Part shown: positions 53,506 through 61,776 of the stretch, in pieces | How positions within the stretch are numbered: the stretch's first letter is position 1 | How the letters are laid out: each line of letters opens with the position of its first letter | NCBI RefSeq assembly: GCF_900168125.1 | Contig: NZ_FUZF01000001.1 | Location: 186,001 to 250,000, forward strand | Source of the DNA: Sphingobacterium nematocida | GTDB lineage: Bacteria; Bacteroidota; Bacteroidia; Sphingobacteriales; Sphingobacteriaceae | DNA: 64,000 nt | Direction: 5' to 3' | Position numbers and translations under genes: made by a program | Notes under the pieces: generated by a model | The model's database searches: none | The model's input: the letters and a program-made list of their open reading frames with translations, nothing else | Told to the model about the DNA's origin: nothing

Positions 53506-54222
53506 CTAATAAGTAGGAAGATCCTTTGCGTCTATCTTGGTTTTTATAAATGGTGTCGCTGCCTGTAATACCACGGTAGGGCTCTTTGCCACATCCAGTC
53601 CATTACTATCGACCACTTCTTGGTTTGCAAACGTACCGTTATCGATAAGATCCCTTACCAATGCCGCGTGTCTTGCTTCTACCGATACGATCTTACCCGC
53701 CAATACTAAATAGGCTTCGTTTTTAATGAGCCATCCTGCCCCATTGTAAGCGGCAACACCTAAATCTTCAAATGCTTTGGCTGTTGCCAATACACTATCT
53801 CTAGATGAAAAATTTACTCCTGAAAAATTAAACTCTAAATTTCCTATTGCTCCTTTACCTAATGCTGCTTTGAAAAACTCCCGATGAGCGACTTCATGAT
53901 TTCGAATATCCGTAAACAGTGTCTTCTCCCAATCCGAAATCCCAGTATATGGTTTGTTCGCTACTTCAATATAAAAGGCTGCCTCCAATTGCTCTAAGGC
54001 GTAAGCATAATTGAGTATAGCTATGTCTCCACTACCCATGTAATATCCATTTCCCCCCATATCTGGGGTATCATTATCCCGTTTGCAACTATATACACCC
54101 ATCAATGCCATACCGGCTACCCCTGCACCCGCTAGCTTAAGAAAATTTCTTCGCTGAAGCGATTCACCTGTTCTAGGAATGATTTCCTCTTTCAGGCTTT
54201 CATTTGAGATTGTCTTGTTCAT
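53506..54222 (-). CDS. Ferritin-like Tat-exported lipoprotein
   Basis: A 238-residue protein with a clear Tat signal, RRNFLKLAGAGVAGMALMG, ending in lipobox VYSC. The ferritin-like domain shows ALEQLEAAFYIEV, IRNHEVAHREFFK, EDLGVAAYNGAG and VSVEARHAALVRDL, so helix-borne Glu/His ligands are conserved with the neighbour. Tat export suggests the metal centre is loaded in the cytoplasm. It is the first gene of a two-gene operon converging with the sigma/RskA pair, which may be its regulator. That link is inferred from position. Confidence 0.9.
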   Translation of the reverse strand: MNKTISNESLKEEIIPRTGESLQRRNFLKLAGAGVAGMALMGVYSCKRDNDTPDMGGNGYYMGSGDIAILNYAYALEQLEAAFYIEVANKPYTGISDWEKTLFTDIRNHEVAHREFFKAALGKGAIGNLEFNFSGVNFSSRDSVLATAKAFEDLGVAAYNGAGWLIKNEAYLVLAGKIVSVEARHAALVRDLIDNGTFANQEVVDSNGLDVAKSPTVVLQAATPFIKTKIDAKDLPTY

Positions 54223-54546
54223 AACTCTTTTTTTTATTGTTTATAAATGTCTTTCTTCCTCATATACGAAGTCCGCTCCTACTTGGATTTTTATTTTTCA
54301 CTTTTTTTTTAAACAATAGAATGTAGATACACATTAGCGTTAGTCTTCATTAAAGATCTGGGGATCGCATAGTCCATCAACAAGGCAATCATTTAGTTAG
54401 TGGGCTTTGTTTACTTTTTATTAAATTTGAATGAGGGCTTTTTAGGCGTAGAATCACCATAGTTAACACGCTGTTGCATGTTGTTATCGTATTCTCAAAA
54501 AGCTGGAACAGAAAGACAAAATTTAAGAACTTAAATAAAGTAGAAT
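54223..54546. other. 324 bp intergenic region without a recognisable gene
   Basis: It separates the ferritin-like operon (minus) from the VOC gene (plus) and must hold both promoters. TAAATTTG at 54422-54429 matches the -7 consensus on the plus strand, 118 bp before the VOC start, but no proper -33 partner is seen. No hairpin, remnant or repeat stands out. Confidence 0.5.
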
Positions 54547-54900
54547 ATGTTAAGTGCAATCCATCCAAAACTACCTATGCGGGACAAGGAAACGACAAAA
54601 AGGTATTACCTCGATAGTCTAGCCTTTGAGGAATTGGCTGACTACGGTGATTATCTAATGATAGGTAAAGATAATATAGAAATTCACTTTTTTGAGTTTA
54701 AAGACCTTAATCCGCTGGATAACTATGGCATGGTGTATATCCGTACTACGGCCATACATACACTGTACAACAATTTGCTTGACTATAAAATCGCGATTCA
54801 CCCGAATGCTCCATTGCTGCAGAAACCGTGGGGACAATGGGAATTCTCCTTGTTAGACCCAGACAATAACCTATTGACCTTTGGGCAGGGCTTGGATTAA
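54547..54900 (+). CDS. VOC superfamily (glyoxalase/bleomycin-resistance-like) protein
   Basis: A 117-residue protein with two beta-alpha-beta-beta-beta modules: MLSAIHPKLPMRDKETTKRYY at the start of module 1, and the family-typical WGQWEFSLLDPDNNLLTFGQ at the end of module 2. Such proteins act as small metalloenzymes or bind antibiotics such as bleomycin; the metal ligands cannot be fixed here. The subtype resembles genes annotated as bleomycin resistance proteins, a label that need not mean resistance. Its stop overlaps the end of the convergent surE gene by 4 bp. Confidence 0.85.
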   Translation: MLSAIHPKLPMRDKETTKRYYLDSLAFEELADYGDYLMIGKDNIEIHFFEFKDLNPLDNYGMVYIRTTAIHTLYNNLLDYKIAIHPNAPLLQKPWGQWEFSLLDPDNNLLTFGQGLD

Positions 54901-55625
54901 CTATTGACTAGTTTTTCTTTCAACGTCGTTTCATCTGTCAAATCAAGTCGTAATGGCGTAATAGAGACGAGATTATTCTCGACGGCCCAGCGGTCGGTAC
55001 CTTCATCTGCGGGCTCCAAGGGCTTCACGGTAAACCAATAATGTTTGCGCCCTAGGGGATCGGTGCCTGGTATAATAGTTCCATCGTACAGTCGAACAGA
55101 TTGTCGCGTCCATACAATATCGGTCGGGTGAGGTGGAAAATTGACGTTGTACAATGCCAGTTCGACCGGGGGCAGCAACAACTTAAGGGTCTGCTCCACG
55201 TAGAACGCTAAGCCCTCAAAGTCGGGCTCCGTATTACCCACGGGTGTGCTCAACGCAATACCTTTTATGCCGAACAAAACCGCTTGCTTGGCCGCAGCCA
55301 ATGTACCGGAATGCCACATTGAATTGCCCAGATTAGGCCCCATATTGATCCCGGAAAGCACGACATCTACGTCGCTCCACAAATGCGTGCCCATGGCTAC
55401 ACAATCGGCTGGTGTGCCATTTACTCTGTACGCTTCTATATCTTTAAATTCTATGGGCGATTTCTTATAGCTTAAGGGTCTGGAATGGGTAACAGCATGC
55501 CCCATGGAAGACTGTTCAATATCGGGTGCCACTACCTTTACCTCGCCAAACTTCTTAGCTACTCTTGCCAGGGCTGCAATCCCTGGACTATATATACCAT
55601 CATCATTGGTGATCAATATTCTCAT
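54897..55625 (-). CDS. surE: 5'/3'-nucleotidase SurE
   Basis: A 242-residue metal-dependent phosphatase that removes phosphate from nucleoside 5'- and 3'-monophosphates and from short polyphosphate. The N-terminus MRILITNDDG supplies the metal-binding Asp8-Asp9; Ser39/Ser40 (IEQSSMGHA) and Asn94 (SGINMGPNLGNSMWHSGT) complete the site. The length matches the family (~250). It is divergent from the lipid kinase gene with 74 bp between starts. SurE is linked to stationary-phase survival in other bacteria, consistent with the stress genes further right. Confidence 0.96.
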   Translation of the reverse strand: MRILITNDDGIYSPGIAALARVAKKFGEVKVVAPDIEQSSMGHAVTHSRPLSYKKSPIEFKDIEAYRVNGTPADCVAMGTHLWSDVDVVLSGINMGPNLGNSMWHSGTLAAAKQAVLFGIKGIALSTPVGNTEPDFEGLAFYVEQTLKLLLPPVELALYNVNFPPHPTDIVWTRQSVRLYDGTIIPGTDPLGRKHYWFTVKPLEPADEGTDRWAVENNLVSITPLRLDLTDETTLKEKLVNS

Positions 55626-55699
55626 AACCTTTTCTATATATATTTTATATCCTATAGAACAAATGGTTGGCTCAAACGTTCATTAAAAAACCTTATCAC

Positions 55700-56614
55700 A
55701 TGGAGCAATCAATCTTATTGCATAACCCCGGAGCGGGAGACGAAGAGCATCTGAAATCAGATCTCGTCCAGGCTATTGAAAACGAAGGGTTTGGCTGTAT
55801 ATATTTTTCTGTCAAAAAAGATGATAATTGGATCCAGCAATTGGATCGTGCGGATTTCGCGATTGTAGCTGGTGGTGATGGAACGGTAAGACGAGTAGCC
55901 AAAGAGCTCGTAAAAAGAACTTGGCTGGATAAGAAAATCCCCCTAGCCATACTTCCCATGGGAACGGCAAACAATCTTGCTTTGGCACTCGGTATTGATA
56001 GCACAGTTAAGTATAAAAGTCATATTAAGAAATGGAAAAAATGTATCCATCAACAATTTGACGTAGGCATCCTGAAAAACCCAGGTGGTACCGACTTTTT
56101 CCTTGAAGGGACAGGTTTTGGTCTATTCCCCAACCTGATCCAACAGATGGATAATATAATGGATAGTGATACCGAGAAGGCTAAGGAGGAATTGAATCTG
56201 GCATTTGAAACATTACATACGCTCATCTTAAACTGTCCTGCTGAAAACTATTGGTTAAAAACAGATACCGATACCTACGAAGGAAGATGTATTCTGCTTG
56301 AAATAATGAACATCCCCTCTATCGGTCCAAATCTCATCCTCGCACCGGATGCTGTTCTCAATGACGGCTTATTGGACGTGGTTCTTGTAGAAGAAGACCA
56401 ACGCGAAGATTTTGCAGCTTATATCAAGAAACTTACGAAAGGCAAAACCGCTAACTTCCAGTTCAAAACATTTAAAACGAAGAGCCTAAATATCGACTAC
56501 GACGGGGCCTATATGCATGTGGATGATGAACTGGTGCTGCCTCTAAAAGGCCCTATGACGATAGGGGCGCGTGAAGATGTACTCGAATTTCTGATACCAA
56601 GAACAGAGAAATAA
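55700..56614 (+). CDS. Diacylglycerol-kinase-family lipid kinase
   Basis: A 304-residue kinase starting at the ATG at 55700 (MEQSILLHNPGAG); the open frame begins upstream at 55667 but that adds no conserved sequence. The catalytic domain has the nucleotide loop VAGGDGTVRRVAKEL (GGDGT at 58-62) and LAILPMGTANNLALALGI. The C-terminal beta domain ends VDDELVLPLKGPMTI. Family members phosphorylate diacylglycerol or related lipids (DgkB/YegS type). The exact lipid is not deducible. It converges with the small membrane protein gene 56656-57024. Confidence 0.92.
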   Translation: MEQSILLHNPGAGDEEHLKSDLVQAIENEGFGCIYFSVKKDDNWIQQLDRADFAIVAGGDGTVRRVAKELVKRTWLDKKIPLAILPMGTANNLALALGIDSTVKYKSHIKKWKKCIHQQFDVGILKNPGGTDFFLEGTGFGLFPNLIQQMDNIMDSDTEKAKEELNLAFETLHTLILNCPAENYWLKTDTDTYEGRCILLEIMNIPSIGPNLILAPDAVLNDGLLDVVLVEEDQREDFAAYIKKLTKGKTANFQFKTFKTKSLNIDYDGAYMHVDDELVLPLKGPMTIGAREDVLEFLIPRTEK

Positions 56615-56655
56615 CGGACGGTAAATAATTGGAATGTAGTGTCTAGCTGCTAAAG

Positions 56656-57024
56656 CTAATTGGGCGAAAATTCGGAAGGTATATCGCCGACAGTGCAGAC
56701 CGCTACGCTAAGCAGTATCGCTCCTGTAATAACATGGAACAGAAACGTCTGTGTATTAAAACCGAAAAGCCATGGTGCAATTATTAAGAAAACACCCACA
56801 ACTTTATCTATTAATAAATGTAGTTTCATACTTACTAACCGGATAATGCCACCTTCATACAAGGTAAAAACATTGACCAAAGCCATTAGTATACCCACCA
56901 ATAAACTAACACACTTGGCGGTAACTCCTGCACTACTTATAAATATGGATGGACCGGCAAAAAGAATTAGAACCACTGAATAATCGATACACGCGTGAAA
57001 CATAGGGGGAATGATCTTTTTCAT
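56656..57024 (-). CDS. SPW-like small membrane protein
   Basis: A 122-residue integral membrane protein with four predicted TM helices (YSVVLILFAGPSIFIS; CVSLLVGILMALVNVFTLY; DKVVGVFLIIAPWLFGF; VITGAILLSVAVCTVG). The APWLFGF segment and helix layout resemble SPW-repeat proteins, a family of small membrane proteins of unknown function often near stress genes. It lies 11 bp downstream of the 89-residue gene 57036-57305 and is probably cotranscribed with it. No enzyme motif is seen. Confidence 0.7.
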   Translation of the reverse strand: MKKIIPPMFHACIDYSVVLILFAGPSIFISSAGVTAKCVSLLVGILMALVNVFTLYEGGIIRLVSMKLHLLIDKVVGVFLIIAPWLFGFNTQTFLFHVITGAILLSVAVCTVGDIPSEFSPN

Positions 57025-57035
57025 AATTTTACCGG

Positions 57036-57305
57036 TTATTCTGTTATAAATACGATACCCGATAGTTCATATTCACTAAGGTTCTCTATAGCATCCTGGA
57101 TCCACATTATCATAGGTTGGTTTAAGGGGGCACGATAGCCTCTATTTATTAATTCAATGATATATTGATGTACATTATCGACCTCTTCGGGATACCAGTA
57201 GATCTGCGGATCCGAAAGCTCATTATTAGATATCAAAGCATTATAGCCTTGCTGCTTTAGTTCGTTTAAAAGCCCATGAGTCACTTTCTTGAATTGGGTA
57301 CCCAT
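57036..57305 (-). CDS. Small protein of unknown function
   Basis: An 89-residue cytoplasmic protein that I cannot assign. It starts MGTQFKKVTHGLLNELKQQGYNAL, contains the aromatic stretch YWYPEEVD and ends ELSGIVFITE. Predicted alpha/beta, no TM. Its layout resembles the 92-residue protein at 45635-45913. It is followed by the SPW-like membrane protein gene after 11 bp. Confidence 0.6.
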   Translation of the reverse strand: MGTQFKKVTHGLLNELKQQGYNALISNNELSDPQIYWYPEEVDNVHQYIIELINRGYRAPLNQPMIMWIQDAIENLSEYELSGIVFITE

Positions 57306-57376
57306 ATTTTTATCCTTGGAAAATAATCTTTACACATTTAATTAACCATCTGGATCAACGAAATACTCTTTTTTAT

Positions 57377-57410
57377 GAAAAGTGGTGTTTCTAAAGAAAC
57401 ACCACTTTTC
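57377..57410. terminator. Long perfect hairpin after the CsbD gene
   Basis: GAAAAGTGGTGTTTC and GAAACACCACTTTTC form a perfect 15-bp stem with a TAAA loop, 24 bp beyond the CsbD stop. No long T tract follows on the minus strand, though the stem end itself is T-rich. It probably terminates CsbD transcription and may insulate the 57036-57305 gene. Confidence 0.7.
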
Positions 57411-57433
57411 AATCTAATCAATTACAAGAGCCA

Positions 57434-57619
57434 TTACAAATCATTCAACCAGCTTTCTACCTCATCCTTGGTCTTACCTGTTTTTTTCTGCAGTCGTCCC
57501 AACAGTTCATCTTCCTTACCTTCAGCATACAATAGATCATCATCGGTCAGATCCGCATACTTTTGTTTTACTTTTCCTTTGAGTTCGTTCCAACGTCCTT
57601 TCCAAGTTAATTCGCTCAT
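57434..57619 (-). CDS. CsbD family stress protein
   Basis: A 61-residue hydrophilic helical protein with the CsbD pattern: [24 protein letters not shown] then [26 protein letters not shown]. CsbD-type proteins are abundant under general stress or in stationary phase in many bacteria; the molecular role is unsettled. The start lies in a short AT-rich leader. It is monocistronic, flanked by hairpins at 57377-57410 and 57721-57757. Confidence 0.9.
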   Translation of the reverse strand: MSELTWKGRWNELKGKVKQKYADLTDDDLLYAEGKEDELLGRLQKKTGKTKDEVESWLNDL

Positions 57620-57720
57620 AATGTTTCTCCTTTATTAATGTAAATTTTAATTGTTGTTATCATTATAACAGTTGTGCTCTAAAAACGTTTACTAACTTTT
57701 TATTTTTAAGAATAATTATA

Positions 57721-57757
57721 CTATCGCCTACCCAGCCTGTGGTTAGGTAGGCGATAG
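57721..57757. terminator. Hairpin downstream of the small membrane protein gene
   Basis: CTATCGCCTACC and GGTAGGCGATAG form a perfect 12-bp stem with a 13-nt loop, 11 bp beyond the stop of 57769-58008 on the minus strand. The following minus-strand sequence is AT-rich without a clear T run. Confidence 0.65.
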
Positions 57758-57768
57758 CATGAAATTAA

Positions 57769-58008
57769 CTAATCGTGTCCTTGGGTTTTTACGATCTTGT
57801 TGTAAATCCCAAATAGTAAAAATGGAGCCACCCATTGGCCCACAAAAAGGGAAGTATGTTTTTGGCCCATACATTTAAGTGCCAATGAAGCAGCCATCGC
57901 CGTAACAGCCGCACACAAGTATACCTTGGATGGTATCTTGGCTGTTTGATTCTCTATTTCCTTAGTCATCTCCCCTTCTTTGAGGTTTTTGTTTTCTACA
58001 TTTTCCAT
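57769..58008 (-). CDS. Small membrane protein of unknown function
   Basis: A 79-residue protein: a charged N-terminus (MENVENKNLKEGEMTKEIENQ) and two predicted TM helices (KVYLCAAVTAMAASLALKC and LFVGQWVAPFLLFGIY). An internal ATG at residue 14 is an alternative start. I do not recognise a named family beyond similar small membrane proteins near stress genes in Bacteroidota. It lies between the CsbD and catalase genes on the same strand, with a hairpin at its end. Confidence 0.65.
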   Translation of the reverse strand: MENVENKNLKEGEMTKEIENQTAKIPSKVYLCAAVTAMAASLALKCMGQKHTSLFVGQWVAPFLLFGIYNKIVKTQGHD

Positions 58009-58110
58009 AGTTATTGTTTTTTAAGTTTAAAATTTACTTGAATGTATTGTGCTCTTGGGTATAAACCAACTATCCTACTGACCGTCTGTCTTCCTATTCA
58101 ATGAGTAGGC

Positions 58111-60252
58111 CTATAACATTTGATCTTGGCGGAGCTCCCGGCTCCAATTGCGATGCATGGCTACGGACTGTATAAAAGTATCGAGGTCGCTTTCTTCTTC
58201 TAACAAAATTACAGCTGTATCTCCATCGGCCAAGGTCATGTACATCGGATCGTATTCTTCGGTACTTCGATGTCCAAAAGCAATAGCTTTATTATGCTTA
58301 AAGGAATCATCTATATAGGCCTGCGCGGTGATATTGAGATACAGGCGGGCTCTACTTTCCTTCCCTCCTACGACATATAACGCATCAAACAATACCGAGT
58401 CCATAGTTAAGAAGGTATAATCCACCTTTGCCGTTTGGCCGTCTTCGCCCCGCAATTCTCCAAATTTGCTGGAGATTAGAAATAACTCGGCTCCCTCCTT
58501 TTCCATTCTCATTTTCACCTGTTGAAATTCTTCAAAGTCAAATCCTTCTTCGGCTAGGGCCGCCACTTTGCGCGTCTTTATTGAATCATAGTCGCAGTGG
58601 TATTCAATACTTAGCGAAGGATATACGTTCTCTGCGTCATAATCAGGCAACACCGGATAATTCTCGAAAATCTGCGCCGCCGTCTGTAAGGTTTCGTCCG
58701 ATAGGCCCTGAGGTACTAACACGCCTAAACGATCGGCAACTATCCGTGCGAGGTTGGAATCTATCACGACCAAAATCCCCATATATCTTTGACGCACTTC
58801 TTCTCTCGTCACTTTGCCCAGTTCAAAACTAAAAGCATCCTGTATATGTTTTTTGCCTATATCGGTCTGACTGTGATAAAACGTACGTGCCTGTGTAAAG
58901 TGATCGGCAAAGGTTTCACTTCGTCGTCTTACTTTCTCACCCGTTGATGGAGCCGCATCGCTTTCGAAAGCCGGTTCTCCCTGCATCATCGCAGAGAGAT
59001 AAGGACAGCCACTTCCCGGTACAGAGTGTGGGTTGTAATTTGCCTCCTCTTGCGGCAACTCATGCCGCATCATTCCGTCACGTCGGAAATTGTGTATCGT
59101 CTTTTTAGGTCTATTGATCGGCAGTTCGTGAAAATTTGGCGAGCCCAAACGGCTCAGCTGTGTATCTATATAGGAAAATAGACGCCCCTGAAGTAGTGGA
59201 TCGTCCGAAAAATCTATTCCGGGCACCAAGTGTCCCGGATGGAAAGCGACTTGCTCGGTCTCGGCAAAGAAATTATCCGGATTTTTGTTCAATTCCAATG
59301 TCGCTATGTATCTGATAGGAACCATTTCTTCGGGAATGACCTTGGTGGCATCCAAGATATCAAATTCAAATGCGGCTTCTTGTTCTGCCGTAATAATCTG
59401 AACTCCAAAATCCCAGATGGGATAGTTGCCTGCTTCTATAGCATCCCATAAATCTTCCCGGTGAAAATCGGGGTTTTTACCACTTATCTTTTGTGCCTCA
59501 TCCCATACTACCGAGTGCACCCCCAACTGTGGCCTGAAGTGAAATTTAACAAAGACGGACTTGCCCTCGTTATTAATTAACTTAAAGGTGTTTACACCAA
59601 ACCCCTGCATCATCCGGTAACTGCGTGGAATGGCGCGATCGGACATCAGCCACATGACCATGTGTGCGGTCTCCGGCATTAGTGAAGCGAAATCCCAAAA
59701 AGTATTGTGCGCAGAGGCGGCTTGTGGGATCTCATTTCGCTGCTCCGGCTTTAGGGAATGTACCAGATCGGGAAAGTTGATCGCATCTTGTATAAAGAAC
59801 ACGGGCATGTTATTGCCGACCAGGTCAAATATACCTTCATCGGTATAGAATTTGATCGCAAAACCTCGGACATCTCTCGCTAGATCTGTAGATCCACGGG
59901 ATCCCACCACAGTTGAAAAACGTACAAATACCTCAGTTTCTTTGTTTGGTTCGGTTAGAAATCCAGCCCGTGTAAATTCGGGAATAGGTGTATGAAGTTT
60001 GAAAACGCCGTGTGCTCCGGCTCCCCTTGCATGGACAACGCGCTCGGGAATACGTTCGTGGTCGAAATGAAAAATCTTTTCTCGAAATAGAAAATCTTCA
60101 AGCAGACTTGGTCCTCTACTACCAGCACGCAGTGTATTGAAGTCATCTTGGATAGGTAGTCCCTGATTGGTCGTCAAACCTTGATCGTTATTAGTCACAC
60201 TGGAGGTCTTAACTTTTTTTGAGTCTGGCCCTTTCTTGTCATTTTGTTTCAT
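58111..60252 (-). CDS. katE: Large-subunit catalase (HPII/KatE type)
   Basis: A 713-residue haem catalase that disproportionates hydrogen peroxide. The catalytic pair is His74 (ERVVHARGAGAHG) and Asn147 (DLVGNNMPVFFIQDA), and the haem ligand is Tyr361 (GRLFSYIDTQLSRLG). The C-terminal ~180 residues form the class I glutamine-amidotransferase/DJ-1-like domain typical of clade 2 enzymes (~700-750 residues), here without known activity. A polar N-terminal arm (KKGPDSKKVKTSS) matches HPII. No signal peptide, so cytoplasmic. It stands alone on the minus strand; neighbours are stress-related. Confidence 0.97.
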   Translation of the reverse strand: MKQNDKKGPDSKKVKTSSVTNNDQGLTTNQGLPIQDDFNTLRAGSRGPSLLEDFLFREKIFHFDHERIPERVVHARGAGAHGVFKLHTPIPEFTRAGFLTEPNKETEVFVRFSTVVGSRGSTDLARDVRGFAIKFYTDEGIFDLVGNNMPVFFIQDAINFPDLVHSLKPEQRNEIPQAASAHNTFWDFASLMPETAHMVMWLMSDRAIPRSYRMMQGFGVNTFKLINNEGKSVFVKFHFRPQLGVHSVVWDEAQKISGKNPDFHREDLWDAIEAGNYPIWDFGVQIITAEQEAAFEFDILDATKVIPEEMVPIRYIATLELNKNPDNFFAETEQVAFHPGHLVPGIDFSDDPLLQGRLFSYIDTQLSRLGSPNFHELPINRPKKTIHNFRRDGMMRHELPQEEANYNPHSVPGSGCPYLSAMMQGEPAFESDAAPSTGEKVRRRSETFADHFTQARTFYHSQTDIGKKHIQDAFSFELGKVTREEVRQRYMGILVVIDSNLARIVADRLGVLVPQGLSDETLQTAAQIFENYPVLPDYDAENVYPSLSIEYHCDYDSIKTRKVAALAEEGFDFEEFQQVKMRMEKEGAELFLISSKFGELRGEDGQTAKVDYTFLTMDSVLFDALYVVGGKESRARLYLNITAQAYIDDSFKHNKAIAFGHRSTEEYDPMYMTLADGDTAVILLEEESDLDTFIQSVAMHRNWSRELRQDQML

Positions 60253-60405
60253 AGCAGATGTAGTTTATTGGGTAACTGCTGTATGTACAGACGAGCTTAA
60301 GAAAGGTTGTATTTCAATGAAAAAAGCGTAGTTAACTTTAGCGTCCAGGTATTAATACGGCAAATGCTAGAAGCAACTTATATCCAACAAAGAAAGGAGA
60401 GCAAT

Positions 60406-60906
60406 CTACTTTTTCTTTAATTTACGGATCTCCTGTTGTAGATTGAAGAGCTCCGGCAATGCCGTAAAGGAGAAATGTGAAATATTTTCCCACCGTTGCT
60501 CCTGCACAATTTCTGCATAGAGCTGTATACTTTTGTTGATATGCTCTTCAAATAGCAGCAAGTAATCGCTGTCCCTTTCGGGTTTATAATTTTCAAATCC
60601 TTTTTTTAATCTACTTAGCAACAGATCCACATCTTTTTCATCAAGCTGTAAATCTTTCCCACGACACAGTTCAACGGTTTCGGGTTGGGTCTCTACATAA
60701 TAGGTTTTCATACGGACACATAGCGCTTTGACCTCTTTATTGTGGGTATGTTGATTCAGCAGATCGATCATCCCCAATCCTTCCGTCCGCATAAACACGA
60801 TTGTACGAAGTACTTCATTCTCTCTGGGATCACTCTGCGCTTCCGAACGCGGCGTAGGAATAATAAATAAAAACAACAATGCCCAAACCTCGATATTCAT
60901 AATCAA
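60406..60906 (-). CDS. Secreted helical protein of unknown function
   Basis: A 166-residue protein with a signal peptide ending RSEAQ (residue ~24). The mature part is helical: ENEVLRTIVFMRTEGLGMIDLLNQ, then EVKALCVRMKTYYVETQPE and YLLLFEEHINKSIQLYAEIV. The spacing faintly recalls the four-helix DUF4142 proteins, but I would not assign that family. The orphan ECF sigma gene at 61178 diverges from it across 271 bp, so regulation by that factor is possible. Confidence 0.65.
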   Translation of the reverse strand: MIMNIEVWALLFLFIIPTPRSEAQSDPRENEVLRTIVFMRTEGLGMIDLLNQHTHNKEVKALCVRMKTYYVETQPETVELCRGKDLQLDEKDVDLLLSRLKKGFENYKPERDSDYLLLFEEHINKSIQLYAEIVQEQRWENISHFSFTALPELFNLQQEIRKLKKK

Positions 60907-61028
60907 CTCATTTACTTGATATACTTTTCCAGATTAACAAATATGTTGCTCATTTGTTCAACTTTATCTTGTAAAACATCGATAAAACCGTAATTATTAC
61001 AATTACCCGTTTAATAACCCCTAATCCG

Positions 61029-61044
61029 CCGGTAGTTATACCGG
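61029..61044. promoter_or_regulatory. Inverted repeat between the secreted protein and the orphan sigma gene
   Basis: CCGGTA and TACCGG flank GTTA in the 271 bp divergent region. The arms are GC-rich in an otherwise AT-rich stretch, which makes an operator conceivable. No supporting promoter match is adjacent. Confidence 0.25.
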
Positions 61045-61177
61045 ACTTGAAACGTATTTTACCGTGCGGCGACGTATATATAACCTTTATGACCGAACGA
61101 ATACGCGAAATATTGCAAATCTGAAGCTCTCGCATATTTTTTGTAACACCCTTGGTACATCTTAAAATAACTTCAAC

Positions 61178-61684
61178 ATGGAAAACAAAGATTTGAACCT
61201 ACAGCTTATTGAATACCGTTCGGTATTAAAAAGTCTTGCCTACAAGTTTACTAATGATCCAGAAGATATTCAGGACTTAGTACAGGAGACACTAATGCGT
61301 GCATTAAAATACGTAGATCAGTTTTTTCATAATCCACGGGTAATATCTTGGTTGTTTGTTATTATGAAAAACATCTACATCAATCATTACCGGAATCGTA
61401 AGCACAGGCATCTTTACGAAAATCAAAAAGTATCCCAACTGCACGATCTGGGTTGTCAGGAACCGTTTACCGAGAATACGGTAGAAAATAGTCTGGTACT
61501 AAAGGATGTAGAGCATGCCCTCGAAAAACTCCCTACAGAACATAAAGAAATGTTTGAATATCACGTACAAGGGTATAAATACAAAGAACTGTCCGAACTA
61601 TATGGTCTCCCTGAAGGAACCATTAAGTCTCGGATTTTTTTGATACGTAAAAGTTTGCAAAAACAGTTTGCCAACTATATGTAG
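61178..61684 (+). CDS. Orphan ECF RNA polymerase sigma factor
   Basis: A 168-residue ECF sigma factor. Region 2: DPEDIQDLVQETLMRALKYVDQF and VISWLFVIMKNIYINHYR. Region 4: LPTEHKEMFEYHVQGYKYKELSELYGLPEGTIKSRIFLIRKSL in consecutive pieces. It lacks an adjacent anti-sigma gene, and is not of the FecI-like type found in loci A-C. Its terminator overlaps the leader of ku. It may govern nearby stress genes (ku, katE, the secreted helical protein), which is inference from position only. Confidence 0.92.
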   Translation: MENKDLNLQLIEYRSVLKSLAYKFTNDPEDIQDLVQETLMRALKYVDQFFHNPRVISWLFVIMKNIYINHYRNRKHRHLYENQKVSQLHDLGCQEPFTENTVENSLVLKDVEHALEKLPTEHKEMFEYHVQGYKYKELSELYGLPEGTIKSRIFLIRKSLQKQFANYM

Positions 61685-61707
61685 CAATGCAGCAATACTT
61701 ATTATAC

Positions 61708-61738
61708 AAGGCGGACAGTGTAAACTAATCCGCCTTTT
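61708..61738 (+). terminator. Terminator of the orphan sigma gene
   Basis: AAGGCGGA and TCCGCCTT form an 8-bp stem around a 13-nt loop, followed by TT. It lies 24 bp after the sigma stop and 39 bp before the ku start, so ku needs its own promoter or read-through. Confidence 0.65.
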
Positions 61739-61776
61739 ACTTGTTAAATAAAGTAGAATTTAGAAGGAGAATTACT

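Noticed and set aside
54547..54900. Antibiotic (bleomycin) resistance gene
   Set aside because: The VOC fold is shared by many small metalloenzymes; nothing in the sequence or context supports drug binding specifically.
54531..61759. A 16-base identical leader, TTAAATAAAGTAGAAT, before the VOC gene and before ku
   Set aside because: In AT-rich DNA of this length one such match is near the chance level, and it lies at different distances from the two starts.
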